Positions 31,102-49,880 of a stretch of DNA of 64,000 nucleotides are shown here, in pieces. The position numbers and the translations under genes were made by a program. The DNA is from Oasisia sp. SBJ-2009. Taxonomy: Eukaryota > Annelida > Polychaeta > Sabellida > Siboglinidae. The first letter of the stretch is position 1; every line of letters begins with the position of its first letter. The stretch lies in NCBI GenBank assembly GCA_964017155.1, contig OZ024861.1:28902233-28966232 (forward strand), in the 5' to 3' direction. The notes under the pieces were generated by a model, which was given only the letters and a program-made list of their open reading frames with translations, was not told where the DNA came from and searched no databases.

Positions 31102-32259
31102 ATATATGTATGTGCAGTGTGTGTGTGTTTGTGTATGTGTCAGTGTGTGTGTGCCTGTGTGTGTGCCTGTGTTGTCAATATGTGTGTGCGTATGTGTGTG
31201 CTGTGTGTGCATGCGTGCAGCGTGTGTTTGGTTCTACCATAGGTGCGTAGCTAGACCTACCTCTTGTGTATGTACGGAGGCAGTGTGTTTGGTTCTACCA
31301 TAGGTGCGTAGCTAGACCTACCTCTTGTGTATGTACGGAGGCAGTGTGTGTGGGTTCTACTGTCTGTGCGATCTCTTCCAAAGACAAGTTCTCCAGGTCT
31401 CTTCCTGGACCACACTGTGGACTTGCCACTGAACTCTTCCTATCCTTCTGTCCCTCAGCATCCTGGAAAAAGTAAATCTCCATTCAGTATTTTCAGTAAT
31501 TAACGCGAGATTGTCTGGTTTGGATGGTAGTTATTAGCAGGAATTTCAGATGTACTTTATCCCACTTTGCAGTCAAGGGTGTAGGAACCAGCAAACGCCA
31601 AAGTTACACCCTGATTGGTTTGGCAGTATGTTCCAATAGCTACAATATTTAAAATTTAATGTTTACAATATGAATGTTTTGATGGCACAACATTAAATTT
31701 GCAAATAGCTTCAGCCTTTAAACTTAGCTTAATTAATGGTCAGTATATTGTCCAACATTTTTACTCTGCTATTAAGAACATTATATTAAATTCATCACAG
31801 CTGTATAAAAAACGTGTTTACTAGTAAACGATATAATGTTAACTGCACTATCCATAATTATGTAGTGTAGACATTCCAGTGTACATAATTGAATGTGATG
31901 TGTTGTGAAAGCAAATTGCAGTGTTTGGACTGAGCATATTGCATAAAACATTAATATTTTAATGAAAGTGTGCCACAAACCTTTGCAGCTGCATCCAGTA
32001 CTTGAAACAGGGCAGTAGGTACACATTCTGGAGGCTCGTCAGATGCACCTGTGTTTACACGCTTCTTCTCGGGGCAACTGAATGGATTTCTTCGCTTTTG
32101 TGACTGTGATGCAGCGGTGCCTACGGAGTTAGGTGAATCGTGTGGAGAGTGGCTTGGAGTGAGATGTCTCCGTTTGAGCTCTGTTGTGCTTTTCTTTTTA
32201 CTCCGACGAAGCATCATTGTGTCTGCCGGTCTCTTCCATGTGGGTGAGGTGGTTGCCAT
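24152..32259 (-). CDS. DONSON: DONSON, replisome assembly factor (gene span, ten coding exons)
   Basis: DONSON (humpty dumpty in flies) acts at replication origins and forks, helping deliver GINS to MCM for CMG helicase assembly. Ten exons on the - strand (32259-31981, 31462-31322, 30641-30465, 29882-29763, 29489-29437, 28625-28447, 27701-27590, 26949-26800, 26457-26262, 24511-24152) join in phase to about 588 residues, against 566 in human. Hallmarks are RRNPF near residue 57, the TDWSLK block, [10 protein letters not shown], the core [20 protein letters not shown], the [15 protein letters not shown] block, [20 protein letters not shown] and [15 protein letters not shown]. Order and spacing follow the family. 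The ATG at 32259 is preceded by an acceptor-like CTGTACAG, suggesting an untranslated first exon. Confidence 0.95.
24560..25040 (-). mobile_element. tRNA-derived SINE on the minus strand in a DONSON intron
   Basis: Read on - strand it starts with GTGGCTCAGGGGTAGAGTTT (A-box-like) and GGGTTCGAATCC (B box), then a unique body, then a CACTATATAAATCTGTACTT tail. The A-box region is partly duplicated (two GGGGTAGAGT copies). A TCCTTAGGACTGCTCAAAAC phrase is repeated at the tail (about 24562 and 24618). Confidence 0.75.
25041..25726 (-). other. DONSON intron stretch, nothing recognised
   Basis: Moderately AT-rich sequence without a named repeat, exon signature or long inverted repeat. Confidence 0.55.
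25727..26211. mobile_element. 485-bp MITE with 50-bp inverted ends and TTAA termini
   Basis: The left end TTAAAGCGATATGGTCC is followed by GGCTTTTTATTTTTATTGCA. The right end mirrors this, ending GGACCATGTCGCTTTAA. Both ends carry TTAA, compatible with a TTAA target duplication. There is no coding capacity. Confidence 0.88.
26262..26457 (-). CDS. DONSON: DONSON exon 9 (HRPES / [12 protein letters not shown])
   Basis: The acceptor CTGTCCAG/T enters in phase 2 and the donor AAG/GTACGA leaves in phase 0. It encodes [40 protein letters not shown] and [20 protein letters not shown] before LETLK. This is the best-conserved C-terminal block of DONSON. Confidence 0.96.
26515..26660. repeat. TAG/TA-rich microsatellite
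   Basis: TAGTAGTAG runs followed by ATATATATA tracts lie in the intron between DONSON exons 8 and 9. Confidence 0.8.
26800..26949 (-). CDS. DONSON: DONSON exon 8 (acidic linker, SWLQDLGL)
   Basis: It encodes [40 protein letters not shown] and DKVKLYPSC. The acidic run followed by SWLxxLG matches the family. Phase 2 on both sides fixes the acceptor TTGTAG/T and the donor TGTCA/GTGTCC, which is weak at exon positions. Confidence 0.82.
27590..27701 (-). CDS. DONSON: DONSON exon 7 (EFSMPL linker)
   Basis: With the acceptor GGCATAG/AATTC the split codon and following residues read [20 protein letters not shown] and [20 protein letters not shown](L/M)PL is the conserved start of this linker. The next AG would give a stop, so this start is forced. 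The donor is ACTGG/GTGGGT, phase 2. Confidence 0.85.
27702..28446 (-). other. DONSON intron containing a LINE tail
   Basis: The LINE fragment at 27880-28277 occupies over half of this intron. The rest has no recognisable content. Confidence 0.7.
27880..28277 (+). mobile_element. 5'-truncated LINE tail, (ATCA)n end
   Basis: The + strand frame reads [20 protein letters not shown], the typical C-terminal FxVSGxxIWNxLPxEI signature of CR1/jockey-like LINEs. A 3' UTR follows and ends in ATAAAATTATCAATCAATCA. It is antisense to DONSON. Confidence 0.78.
28447..28625 (-). CDS. DONSON: DONSON exon 6 (CPYFYLC core)
   Basis: The split W then reads [40 protein letters not shown] and [19 protein letters not shown]. 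This is the DONSON core with CPYFYxCT...VLFRAAG. The acceptor is ATTCTCAG/G and the donor GAAG/GTACAT. Phases 2 and 1 fit both neighbours. Confidence 0.96.
28765..29076. repeat. (TA)n microsatellite, about 310 bp
   Basis: Nearly pure alternating TA with scattered GTA/ACA steps, in the intron between DONSON exons 5 and 6. Strongly self-complementary. Open frames across it are composition artefacts. Confidence 0.97.
29437..29489 (-). CDS. DONSON: DONSON exon 5 (53 nt, LMADW)
   Basis: It encodes [18 protein letters not shown] with the last W split. This matches the ...LQ..LMSDW segment before SFTSL. Phase 0 requires the acceptor CAGGAAG/GTG rather than the stronger CAG four bases earlier. The donor is ACTG/GTAGGT. 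Confidence 0.75.
29763..29882 (-). CDS. DONSON: DONSON exon 4 ([10 protein letters not shown])
   Basis: It encodes [40 protein letters not shown], matching the family block with L..LFPRI. The acceptor TTGTCCAG is chosen; another in-frame AG lies 54 nt upstream near 29936. The donor CAA/GTACCC is weak but keeps phase 0. The stronger donor at CTTG/GTAGGG would break frame with exon 5. Confidence 0.72.
29970..30070 (+). mobile_element. possible tRNA-derived SINE head
   Basis: GACTCTCAACTAAGAGAACG followed by GGTTCGAATCCTGTG looks like a tRNA anticodon arm and a B box. The downstream CAGTGTCGTACCTTGGGAAA is SINE-like. No intact tRNA fold, so a retroposon head is more likely than a tRNA gene. Confidence 0.5.
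30465..30641 (-). CDS. DONSON: DONSON exon 3 (TDWSLK)
   Basis: It encodes [40 protein letters not shown] and [19 protein letters not shown], matching the PVDWS(I/L)KxxLxFxSxxxFxW block. The acceptor GGTTTCAG and donor ACAGAG/GTTAGT are both phase 0. Confidence 0.92.
30749..31130. repeat. compound (TG)n/(TTG)n microsatellite with a duplicated core
   Basis: Long TG runs are interrupted twice by the same block (CACGGTGCATG, GTTGTTGTTGGTGTGAGTG, TTTGTGTG and a TTG run) at about 30829-30900 and 30983-31048. The repeated period is about 155 bp. It lies in DONSON intron 2. Confidence 0.93.
31224..31348. repeat. 61-bp tandem duplication covering the DONSON exon 2 donor
   Basis: Two near-identical copies of GTGTTTGGTTCTACCATAGG ... 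CCTCTTGTGTATGTACGGAG GCAGT include the last ~25 bases of exon 2, the GTAGGT donor and about 25 bases of intron. A shorter related phrase is at 30731. Confidence 0.92.
31322..31462 (-). CDS. DONSON: DONSON exon 2 (variable N-terminal region)
   Basis: It encodes [40 protein letters not shown] and ASVHTQE, which belongs to the poorly conserved N-terminal part. It is supported by an open phase-0 frame between TTTTTCCAG and GAG/GTAGGT and by its position between two conserved exons. A second donor copy exists 61 bp downstream. Confidence 0.72.
31981..32259 (-). CDS. DONSON: DONSON exon 1 (start codon, NPF motif)
   Basis: The ATG at 32259 (AAATGG context) starts [20 protein letters not shown] and a basic KKKS..KRRH stretch. 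QKRRNPF at residues 54-60 is the conserved short motif of the DONSON N-terminus. The donor AAAG/GTTTGT is phase 0. The upstream TTTTAACTGTACAG is acceptor-like, implying a 5' UTR exon. Confidence 0.9.
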
Positions 32260-32514
32260 TTCTGTACAGTTAAAATCACCTGTAACATTTCAAAATTATA
32301 ATAAATTATAAATACGAAAGGTGTGGCATATACCAGTGTGAATAACTGTGTGTACGGATCAAGTGCTGATTACATTAATTTACACTTGCTTAGAAGTTAG
32401 AAACAGTTCTGACACCTCAGTATACATTCGTGTTGGTGGATTTGTTCTGCCTAGGCTAGGCAAGGGCGACAGATCACATGCACAACTCAACTTAGTCTGG
32501 CTACAGTTGTAAGT

Positions 32515-32846
32515 GGGGAGCGGCGGTCGCGCAGTAGAGTGCTGGACTGTCAATCGACGATGGTTCAATCCCACCAGCCGTCGTTTCAAAACTTTGGCAA
32601 TTTCTTTGCGCCATATTTGCCTACACAGTTGTCTTTCGGAAGAGACAGTAAAAGCCGGTGCTCCCTTCAATCTGGTGTCTATGCCATGGGAAATAATAGA
32701 TCACATACAGGGGGTAAATGTGGAAACTGAAGAGTGTAATGGACTCATTAATTCTAGAGGCAGTAGAGAAGGACAACTCTGAAAACCAATAGCAATAATG
32801 GTCAGCAACATGACCGGTGGGCATTAATAGAAGAAGATAAGAAAGC
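32515..32846 (+). mobile_element. tRNA-derived SINE with V-SINE-like core (copy 3)
   Basis: The head GCGGTCGCGCAGTAGAGTGC with GGTTCAATCCCACC, the core TCTTTCGGAAGAGACAGTAA and an AGAAGAAGATAAGAAAG tail closely follow the copy at 15770-16110. It lies between DONSON and the BTBD10 gene. Confidence 0.82.
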
Positions 32847-33359
32847 AATCCATGGGCATGCTACAGTCATTAATAATTAGTTAGCACTACAACTGCTACC
32901 TGGATTTATTAAATGCAAAGCCAGTCTCAATCTGTCAATGACAATGACACCCTAGGCCTATCCGGTATCCCTGGGCTGAACCCGAGCGCTGACACTCACA
33001 CAATTCGGTGCTGACACACTACACACAACAACTGAATTACGGAGTGTAGTGACGGCATAAACCGTTGAACGATCTCACTGTAAATGTAATAATCACTTTT
33101 TAAAACTTTCGAATTTCGCGGGCGCCAAACTTATCTTGCAGGACAACAGAAACTTGTTATCGAGTTTGCTGTTAATCGCGTCATCTGTCGGACATTTCGG
33201 TACCAAATAGTACAAAATATATCCGTCGTGTGGCGCAACTGAATCGGAATTCCTCATCTGCGGCGCATGCGTAGTCCAAATAACAACAATGTCTTCGTGG
33301 TGAAATTTTGAGTTACGTATGTTTTTTCAATGTTTAAGTATAAATAACCCAACCAGTTG

Positions 33360-42860
<9,501 letters not shown>

Positions 42861-44040
42861 CTGGCCGGGAGATTTCTGTATGCTGGACACAGGATTTACG
42901 GATTCAGGAGTGGAGCCGCCAGGGGACTGGTGGCAGCTTGTGGCATGCAGGAGTTTGAAGCGGGGCGACGACACAGTTTGGGGTAGTGTTGGCGGTCGGG
43001 TGGGGTTTTTATAGGGTGAGGGGGTTATTTTCATTGTAGCTGGTTGCGATGGCGGAGATATGCATCTAGTTTGTTGTGTATTTCTCGCCTTAGTTCTGGC
43101 TGTGCTGGGAGAGGTAGTGTGCATGGATTCTGTGTCTTGCATTGTCTTGGTTATCTGTTCTCACAACTTGCATTACGGTAACATCGCATTTAGCTATACA
43201 TTAATATGGCCGCATATCAAGAATAAGATCATGTTATTACACATACAGTATGACCTGTTCATCTGGATAGAACTACAGCGATGCACAGTGTAGGTTGCTG
43301 GATTGGCCACTGTCTTTTCCTACTGAAGTGTTTTTGTATCACAACATTTTTACAATTAGCCATAGAGAATCTTAGAGATTACATACGCTGCACTAGTAGT
43401 AAATGTCACCAAGAGATCTTGCTGTCGTTGCAAAGAATTGGCCTGTTTTCTTTTCTATCCATCATGCATGTGTGTTACTCAGGCATACATCACATCAGTC
43501 TGTCGTGCTAGGTGTACTATTTTACCAGTTTGCATGCATGTATGATTGTCATGATATTGAGTTCTGACATCAAGCATGCATTTTGCCATGCGCGTGCATG
43601 CATCACCCAGATGTATATGTACTAGATAATTATGTTGCACATTTTACGTTGTTGTTTGTCCCTTGTAGAAGTTCTGTATTGAATGTGTTTGTACAGATAG
43701 ATGTGAGAGGATATGGATGCTATAATGACAAACTATAGCAAGCATTTGCAGTACGGTATTGCATTGGTAGTTGATTGCTGTGTACTAAGCACTGAGCAAT
43801 GCAGCAGAATGGTTGAATGAATATGTCACTGCATTTATGGATGCTTTTCTACGAATAGTTTCAAATCATGTTTGCTCATGTAGGATGATCACCAGTTGTG
43901 TCGAACACTCTCCGACAGTCGCAGGGCAGGTTTCTTCATTGAGTCACTAATTCTCGGTTAATTTGGCATGTATTGATTGTTGAAAACATTCGGTTTTCTC
44001 TGTAACTTGGCCATAATAAAGATCACCTTCATACATTGTA
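42861..44040 (+). other. BTBD10: BTBD10 3' UTR (probable)
   Basis: About 1.2 kb after the stop without another exon. The first good AATAAA is at 44015-44020 and is followed by GATCACCTTC. Polyadenylation near 44040 is predicted. Confidence 0.55.
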
Positions 44041-45660
44041 ATTTGTTTGAACTAATAGTTTGGATATTTGAATGTCGGTGATTGTTAAAAGAAACTTATT
44101 TGAAATTGTCGGACTTGAATACCTGTATTTTGATGTAAACATCACAGCAATATGGAGTAGGTACTACTATATAGTTCTGTAGACAGGAACAGTTGTTTGG
44201 CACTACCTGTAAAATTGTGGGTATTTTAATATTGGCCGGCAAACGTCAAAAGTAATATATGATAAACTGCTTTGGAAACCTGTGTTTTGACGTTAGCGTT
44301 ATGGTTCTGTGTGATATACAGTTCTTAACAATAATTAACTGGTAATAAAATAATGGGCGCCAAACCAACCACACTAATAATGACCAATTAATTCAACTGC
44401 TGAATCACACGGTAGCGGCGGCTATCCAATCCGAGAGCGCTGGTTGCACTCGAGATGAGATGCGTGCTTATGTCAGCAGTGTTCTGATCTCGAAAGCAGA
44501 AAAACGTGCCAAACACGATCTGGAAGAATTTAGATGTTCTTATTCGTTAGGTTGAGCATTCGCCAGACCCAATTAATCGCGCAATGATGTTAACAAGAAT
44601 TTGAAAATCATTCCACGGATATTAATATTAATTAACTTGGCCAAACTGGCTTTTGAGCCAGCTGCATGCATGCACAACACTAACGGAAGGTCGGACACGC
44701 ACGCAGCATTCGTTGGATTAAAACTTATGTGCTGAATCTGGAGTTTGCAACATTGCAGAACGTTTTACGAAATTGAATACAATAGTTCGTAGTTGCTCTT
44801 ATTTTAAAGCATGTTCCAGATTAGCCGATGCGCCGGAAGCTATGCATGTAAGTTCACTCTGCGACACAAAGCTACATGCTTCGAGGTTCCGCCTATATAT
44901 GTACCATATATATTACCACCAACACTTGCCGATAACAGCTGGAATGAGAATTCACTAATATAGTAATAATTTGATACTGAAGGCTGTAGGTTAATCAGAA
45001 TAACCACTCACGAATAGATGTAGCCCGCCGACCTGCCCAATTTAACTTATTTTGCCCTCCGTCCAACAAGGTTGCCGAATCTTGACCTAAAATATTTATG
45101 AGATAAGAAATCTAGACAGGGGCTTCGCAGCCTCGTGAAAGGCAAGGGCAATGGAATAATAAGTTAAAAGAAGGGTACGACGGCATAAATTATTTCCGGA
45201 GAATTGGCCGGAGACACACACATACACGCACGCACACACATGCACACACACACATATTATATATATATATATATATATATAACGAATATTTCTCTCCGTC
45301 GAGCAGATCAGTCACGTATTCCTCCAGGATGAAATGAAATAGGAATAGGTTCACTTGTTACATAACTAAATGACAAACTTGGCTTTCTGCTGGACAGACA
45401 CGTGGCATGGACATCGGAAACTGGCGAATATTGTTTGTGGAAATTTTTTCTCCCCCTGAGCCTAAACACTATAACTACAACCGCCTTGAGATTTATAGTC
45501 GCAGTCGCGCTAATCATTTTATGGGCGTCTGCAGGGGATATAAGGGCACTTGCACCTTGAATTTGGATTTGGACCTGAATGTTTTGGATGTGTATTCGTC
45601 AGGCAAACGGTAATTATGATAACTTGACATTTTATGATTGATATAATATATCTTTACATT
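44041..45660. other. intergenic, no gene recognised
   Basis: Short CA and TA microsatellites lie at 45215-45285. An open stretch at 45407-45613 has no family resemblance. Nothing else is identified. Confidence 0.6.
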
Positions 45661-45769
45661 GTTTAGGCCTAGTGTCCTTCACCCGCCTGTCTGAAATCAG
45701 AGATAGATGGTCTACAACTATGCCACAACTGGCCATAACAATTGGTCGTTGGCAGAACCCATTACTATA

Positions 45770-46200
45770 TAGCTGAGGTATGGGAATTAAGCAATCACAA
45801 GGGTGGACACAAGGGTATGACCTACTCTGCTTAGCCTGATATTTATGGCCATGGTGCCAGAAGCCTTCAGAGGGGATGAACTGCCATACTTATGGAGGGA
45901 CATAATCCAACTTGAGAAGACTTCAAGCAAAGAAAAATATGTTGCAGGATGTTACCTGCGATTTCATATTCGCTGATGACTGGGCTCTCGATCAACAGCG
46001 CATCTGTGCTGATGGTGCAGAATAACACGGACACATCTTCGGCGTTATCTTTAACATGAATTAATTATGCATCAGCGAGCCTCGCCCGGCAAACAGTACG
46101 TGAAGACAGACAGCAATACGAAGGGGCTGAAACAAGTAGTGCTGGACAAGTTCACTTACTTCAGAGTTGTCCGCATTGATGACGAGCTCAAGTAACGCAC
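45770..46200 (+). pseudogene. degraded LINE reverse-transcriptase fragment
   Basis: Broken + strand frames give LFMAMVPEAFRGDELPYL-like text, IFADDWALDQQRICADGA (the FADD catalytic motif region) and LKQVVLDKFTYFRVVRIDDE. The order is RT palm, then FADD, then the KFTYLG motif. It has several frameshifts and stops, and its ends are unclear. Confidence 0.65.
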
Positions 46201-46420
46201 TACGTTTGGAAGACGACACGAGGCAGTTTGGGAACAAAGATATATCAGCATGACAATCAAATTTAATTGAAAGGGACCGCGCTGTTGTGCAGCTGACACT
46301 ACCTGCGATAGTTGACCAGGACTTATCTTCTTCACATTCATTTGGTTGCCTCTGTGTAGAGAGGAACATTCCACAGTTTCACAGCACGTGCACAGTATAT
46401 TTATGGGTATTTATGGGTAT

Positions 46421-46508
<88 letters not shown>

Positions 46509-46546
46509 CGGTTCTTTGAGAAAGGACATCGTGTATTTATGTATGT

Positions 46547-46620
<74 letters not shown>
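46421..46620. repeat. (TG)n then (TA)n microsatellites
   Basis: About 86 bp of TG, a 45-bp unique spacer, then about 70 bp of TA that directly abuts the LINE 5' end. Confidence 0.97.
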
Positions 46621-46621
<1 letters not shown>

Positions 46622-46744
46622 CTCTGCCATGGACGGTCCCAAGCCCGGCTGAGAAAAGAGGAGGGTTGGGCAAAGGGCTAACAACCCTTTCCCGTAAAAA
46701 AACAGATTGTTACGAAAACATCGACCAAAGGAACTCTACTGAAC

Positions 46745-48775
46745 TTGGGAGAGGGAGGGCCTCCTGGGGTGAGTATGACGCCATGCAGTGAAAGCCGTAA
46801 GGAAGCTACATCGCCGATACCCTTCTTATCTTCCAAGAAAATTTCGAAAATCGGAACATGGAATGTGAGAACCATGTTCGAAACAAACAAAGCAGCCCAA
46901 ATAGCAAGGGAACGACGGGCCTACAACATCACAGTACTAGGGCTATGTGAAACAAGGTGGACACAGTCAGGGCAAGTCAGACTGAATACGGGAGAAATGA
47001 TTCTCTATTCGGGGCATGAAGAGGAAGATGCACATCATACAGAAGGCGTGGCATTCATGTTGTCACATGAGGCACAGAATGCTCTCATTAACTGGGAAGC
47101 AGCGGGACCAAGGATCATCTGTGCCTCGTTCAAAACAAAGAAAGAAAACATCAAGCTCAACATCATTCAGTGTTACGCACCCACAAACGACAAGGACGGA
47201 GAAACAAAAGAAGACTTTTACAACAAACTGCAGACATTGGGTGACAAACTGAAGGAGAAGGACATGACAATACTCATGGGAGACTTGAACGCCAAAATCG
47301 GATCAGACAACAGCGGGTACGAAGAAGTCATGGGCAGACAGGGACTTGGCAAAATGAATGAAAATGGCGAGATGTTGGCCGACTTTTGTGCATTTAACAA
47401 TATGATCATCGGAGGCAGCGTGTTCCCGCATCGCAGGATTCACAAGGCAACCTGGGTATCACCGGACCACAGGACAGAAAATCAAATAGACCATATCTGC
47501 ATAGGACGAAAGTTCAGAAGATCAATGCAGGATGTGAGAGTGCAGAGAGGGGCAGATGCAGCCTCAGACCACCATCTAGTGCTGGCCAGAATGAAGATGA
47601 AGCTAAAGAAGAGAGAAGTCAAGCGAAGCACCAGAACGCAGTACAATGTGGACTTCCTACAGGACAGGGTGACAAAAGAGACCTTCCGACTTACAGTCAG
47701 AAACAAATACGAAGCCCTACAAGATATCCTTGATGAAGGAAACATGGACATAGACACACAATGGCAACAGATCGAGGAGATGTGGACCAGCACATACAGC
47801 GAAGTTCTGAGAAAGAAGAAATACCAACAAAAATACTGGATTTCTGCAGAGACTGTCAACAAAGTGCAAGTGAGGAAGGAAAAGAAAGGTGCAGTTAACA
47901 ACAGCCGAACGAGAGCAGCAAAAGCAGCAGCACAGGAAGAGTACACAGAGGCAAACAGAGCAGTCAAGAACAGCGTAAAAACAGACAAGGCAAACTTCAT
48001 TGAAGACCTAGCCAAAGAAGCAGAGGATGCATCAGCCCAAGGAAACATGAAACAACTGTATGATGTAACAAAAAAATTAGCAGGAAAGTACAAGAACACA
48101 GACAGACCCATCAAAGATAAGAATGGCAATGTACAATGTACCAGTGATGAAGACCAGTTGAAGAGATGGAGGGAACATTTTGAAGAACTGCTAAACCGGC
48201 CACCACCTCAGAACCCTCCAGACATCGCACCAGCGGAAGAAGTACTCCAGATAAACTGCGAAAGACCAAGTAAGGCAGAAATTGAAAAAGCCATTCAGCA
48301 CATGAAGAGAAGGAAAGCTTCCGGCCCAGACAAAATTCCTGCAGAGGCAATCAATGCTGACATAGAGACCTCCACCGAGATACTGCATGACCTATTCGGG
48401 AAGATATGGGAACAAGAAGAAATACCAACGGAATGGAAAGAAGGGTACCTTGTGAAGCTCCCAAAGAAAGGCGATATGCAAGAATGTAAGAACTATAGAG
48501 GGATAATGCTCCTATCAGTACCCGGAAAGGTCCTCAACAGAATAATCTTGGACAGACTGAAAACAGGTGTAGATGCCAAGCTCAGAGACCACCAAGCTGG
48601 CTTCCGGAAAGACAGATCCTGCACCGACCAAATTGCAACACTGAGAATCATTGTCGAACAATCCATGGAATGGGACTCATCACTGTATATAAACTTCGTT
48701 GACTACGAGAAAGCATTTGATAGCCTTGACAGAGACACGCTTTTGGAAACTCCTACAGCACTACGGCATACCTGA
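46745..48775 (+). pseudogene. LINE endonuclease and first half of reverse transcriptase, frameshifted
   Basis: The APE-type endonuclease motifs are intact: KIGTWNVRTM (about residue 35), LCETRW, IIQCYAPTND, MGDLNAKIGSD, QIDHI and SDHHLV. An Arg/Lys-rich linker follows, then RT motifs KASGPDKIPAE, NYRGIMLLSVPGKVLNRIIL, HQAGFRKDRSCTDQI and VDYEKAFDSLDRDTL. The frame is then lost: four Ts at 48741-48744 where three keep frame. The true protein continues in the next frame at WKLLQHYGIP. The start codon is nominal. Confidence 0.9.
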
Positions 48776-49785
48776 GAAATTTATATCTCTGATAAGAAGT
48801 AGTTATGAAGACATGGCATGCAGGGTCATTCATGCAGGACAACTAACGGACTCCTTCATGGTGAAGACAGGAGTGAGGCAAGGATGTCTTCTGTCACCGT
48901 TCCTATTCCTGCTCGCCATAGACTGGATCATGAAAAAGACTACAAAAAATAGAAGAAATGGGATCCAGTGGACACCATGGAGCCAATTGGAGGACCTGGA
49001 CTTTGCGGATGACCTCGCTCTCCTCTCACACAGCCATAAACAGATGCAGGAAAAAACAGAGCAGCTAAACACAGTGTCAACACAGCTTGGACTCAACATC
49101 AACAGAAGCAAGACAAAGACTATGAAAGCCAACACAAAGAACAACAACCCCATTACATTGAACGGAGGGCCACTGGAAGAGACAGATGCATTCACATACC
49201 TGGGCAGTACAATAAACAAAACTGGAGGGACAGAAGAAGACGTCAAAGCAAGAATCCAGAAAGCAAGAGTGGCATTCATCATGTTGAGAAAAATTTGGAG
49301 AGCAAAACGAATCAAAATTAACACCAAGCTGAGATTGTTTAACTCAAATGTGAAGGCAGTTTTGCTCTACGGAGCGGAGACATGGCGAACCACACAGAAG
49401 ACACTAAAGAAAATACAGACCTTCATCAACAAATGCCTGCGCAGAATACTACACTTGAAGTGGACAGACAAGGTACCGAACACCACACTCTGGAAAACAA
49501 CCAAGCAACTACCCATAGAAAATGAAATAAAGAAGAGAAAATGGAGGTGGATAGGACATACACTAAGGAAACCACCAGAATCAATCACCCGTCAAGCCAT
49601 CACATGGAACCCCCCAGGGAAGAGAAGAAGAGGTAGGCCACGAAACACCTGGCAGAGAGACACAGAAAAAGATACAAAAGAGATGGGGTACACCTGGAAA
49701 GAAATGGAGAAGATGGCGCCACAGACAGAAAACAGTGGCGTTCCTTAGTCGATGGCCTATGCTCCGAGCGAGCGAAAAGGCATAA
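48745..49785 (+). pseudogene. LINE reverse transcriptase, second half, second frameshift at its end
   Basis: It continues WKLLQHYGIPEKFISLIRSS, GVRQGCLLSPFLFLLAIDWI, the catalytic FADDLALLSH, GLNINRSKTKTM, TYLGSTINK and the C-terminal RWIGHTLRKP and RRGRPRNTW motifs. Near 49720 a second small frameshift moves the final WRSLVDGLCSER-type ending out of the long frame, which instead stops at 49748. The catalytic residues are intact. Confidence 0.88.
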
Positions 49786-49798
49786 GTAAGTAAGTAAG

Positions 49799-49801
<3 letters not shown>

Positions 49802-49869
<68 letters not shown>

Positions 49870-49880
49870 CGTGTGTGAGT
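49802..49880. repeat. (TA)n(TG)n microsatellite after the LINE
   Basis: About 30 bp of TA followed by about 50 bp of TG/CG. It probably represents the other side of the LINE insertion site. Confidence 0.95.

Larger units (their letters stand above)
46621..49801 (+). mobile_element. nearly full-length RTE-like LINE with (AAGT)n tail
   Basis: A 5' leader (46621-46744) is followed by an endonuclease/reverse-transcriptase frame and a short AAGTAAGTAAGTAAGTA tail. It sits between a TA tract and a TA/TG tract, so it inserted into a compound microsatellite or next to one. Short tetranucleotide tails are typical of RTE-like elements. Two frameshifts make it currently non-autonomous. Confidence 0.88.

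Noticed and set aside
30705..31303. Cys/Val- and His/Thr-rich frames
   Set aside because: Microsatellite translation (TG and TTG runs).
45407..45613. 68-residue frame MDIGNWRILFVEIF
   Set aside because: No similarity or splice context recognised; chance ORF more likely.
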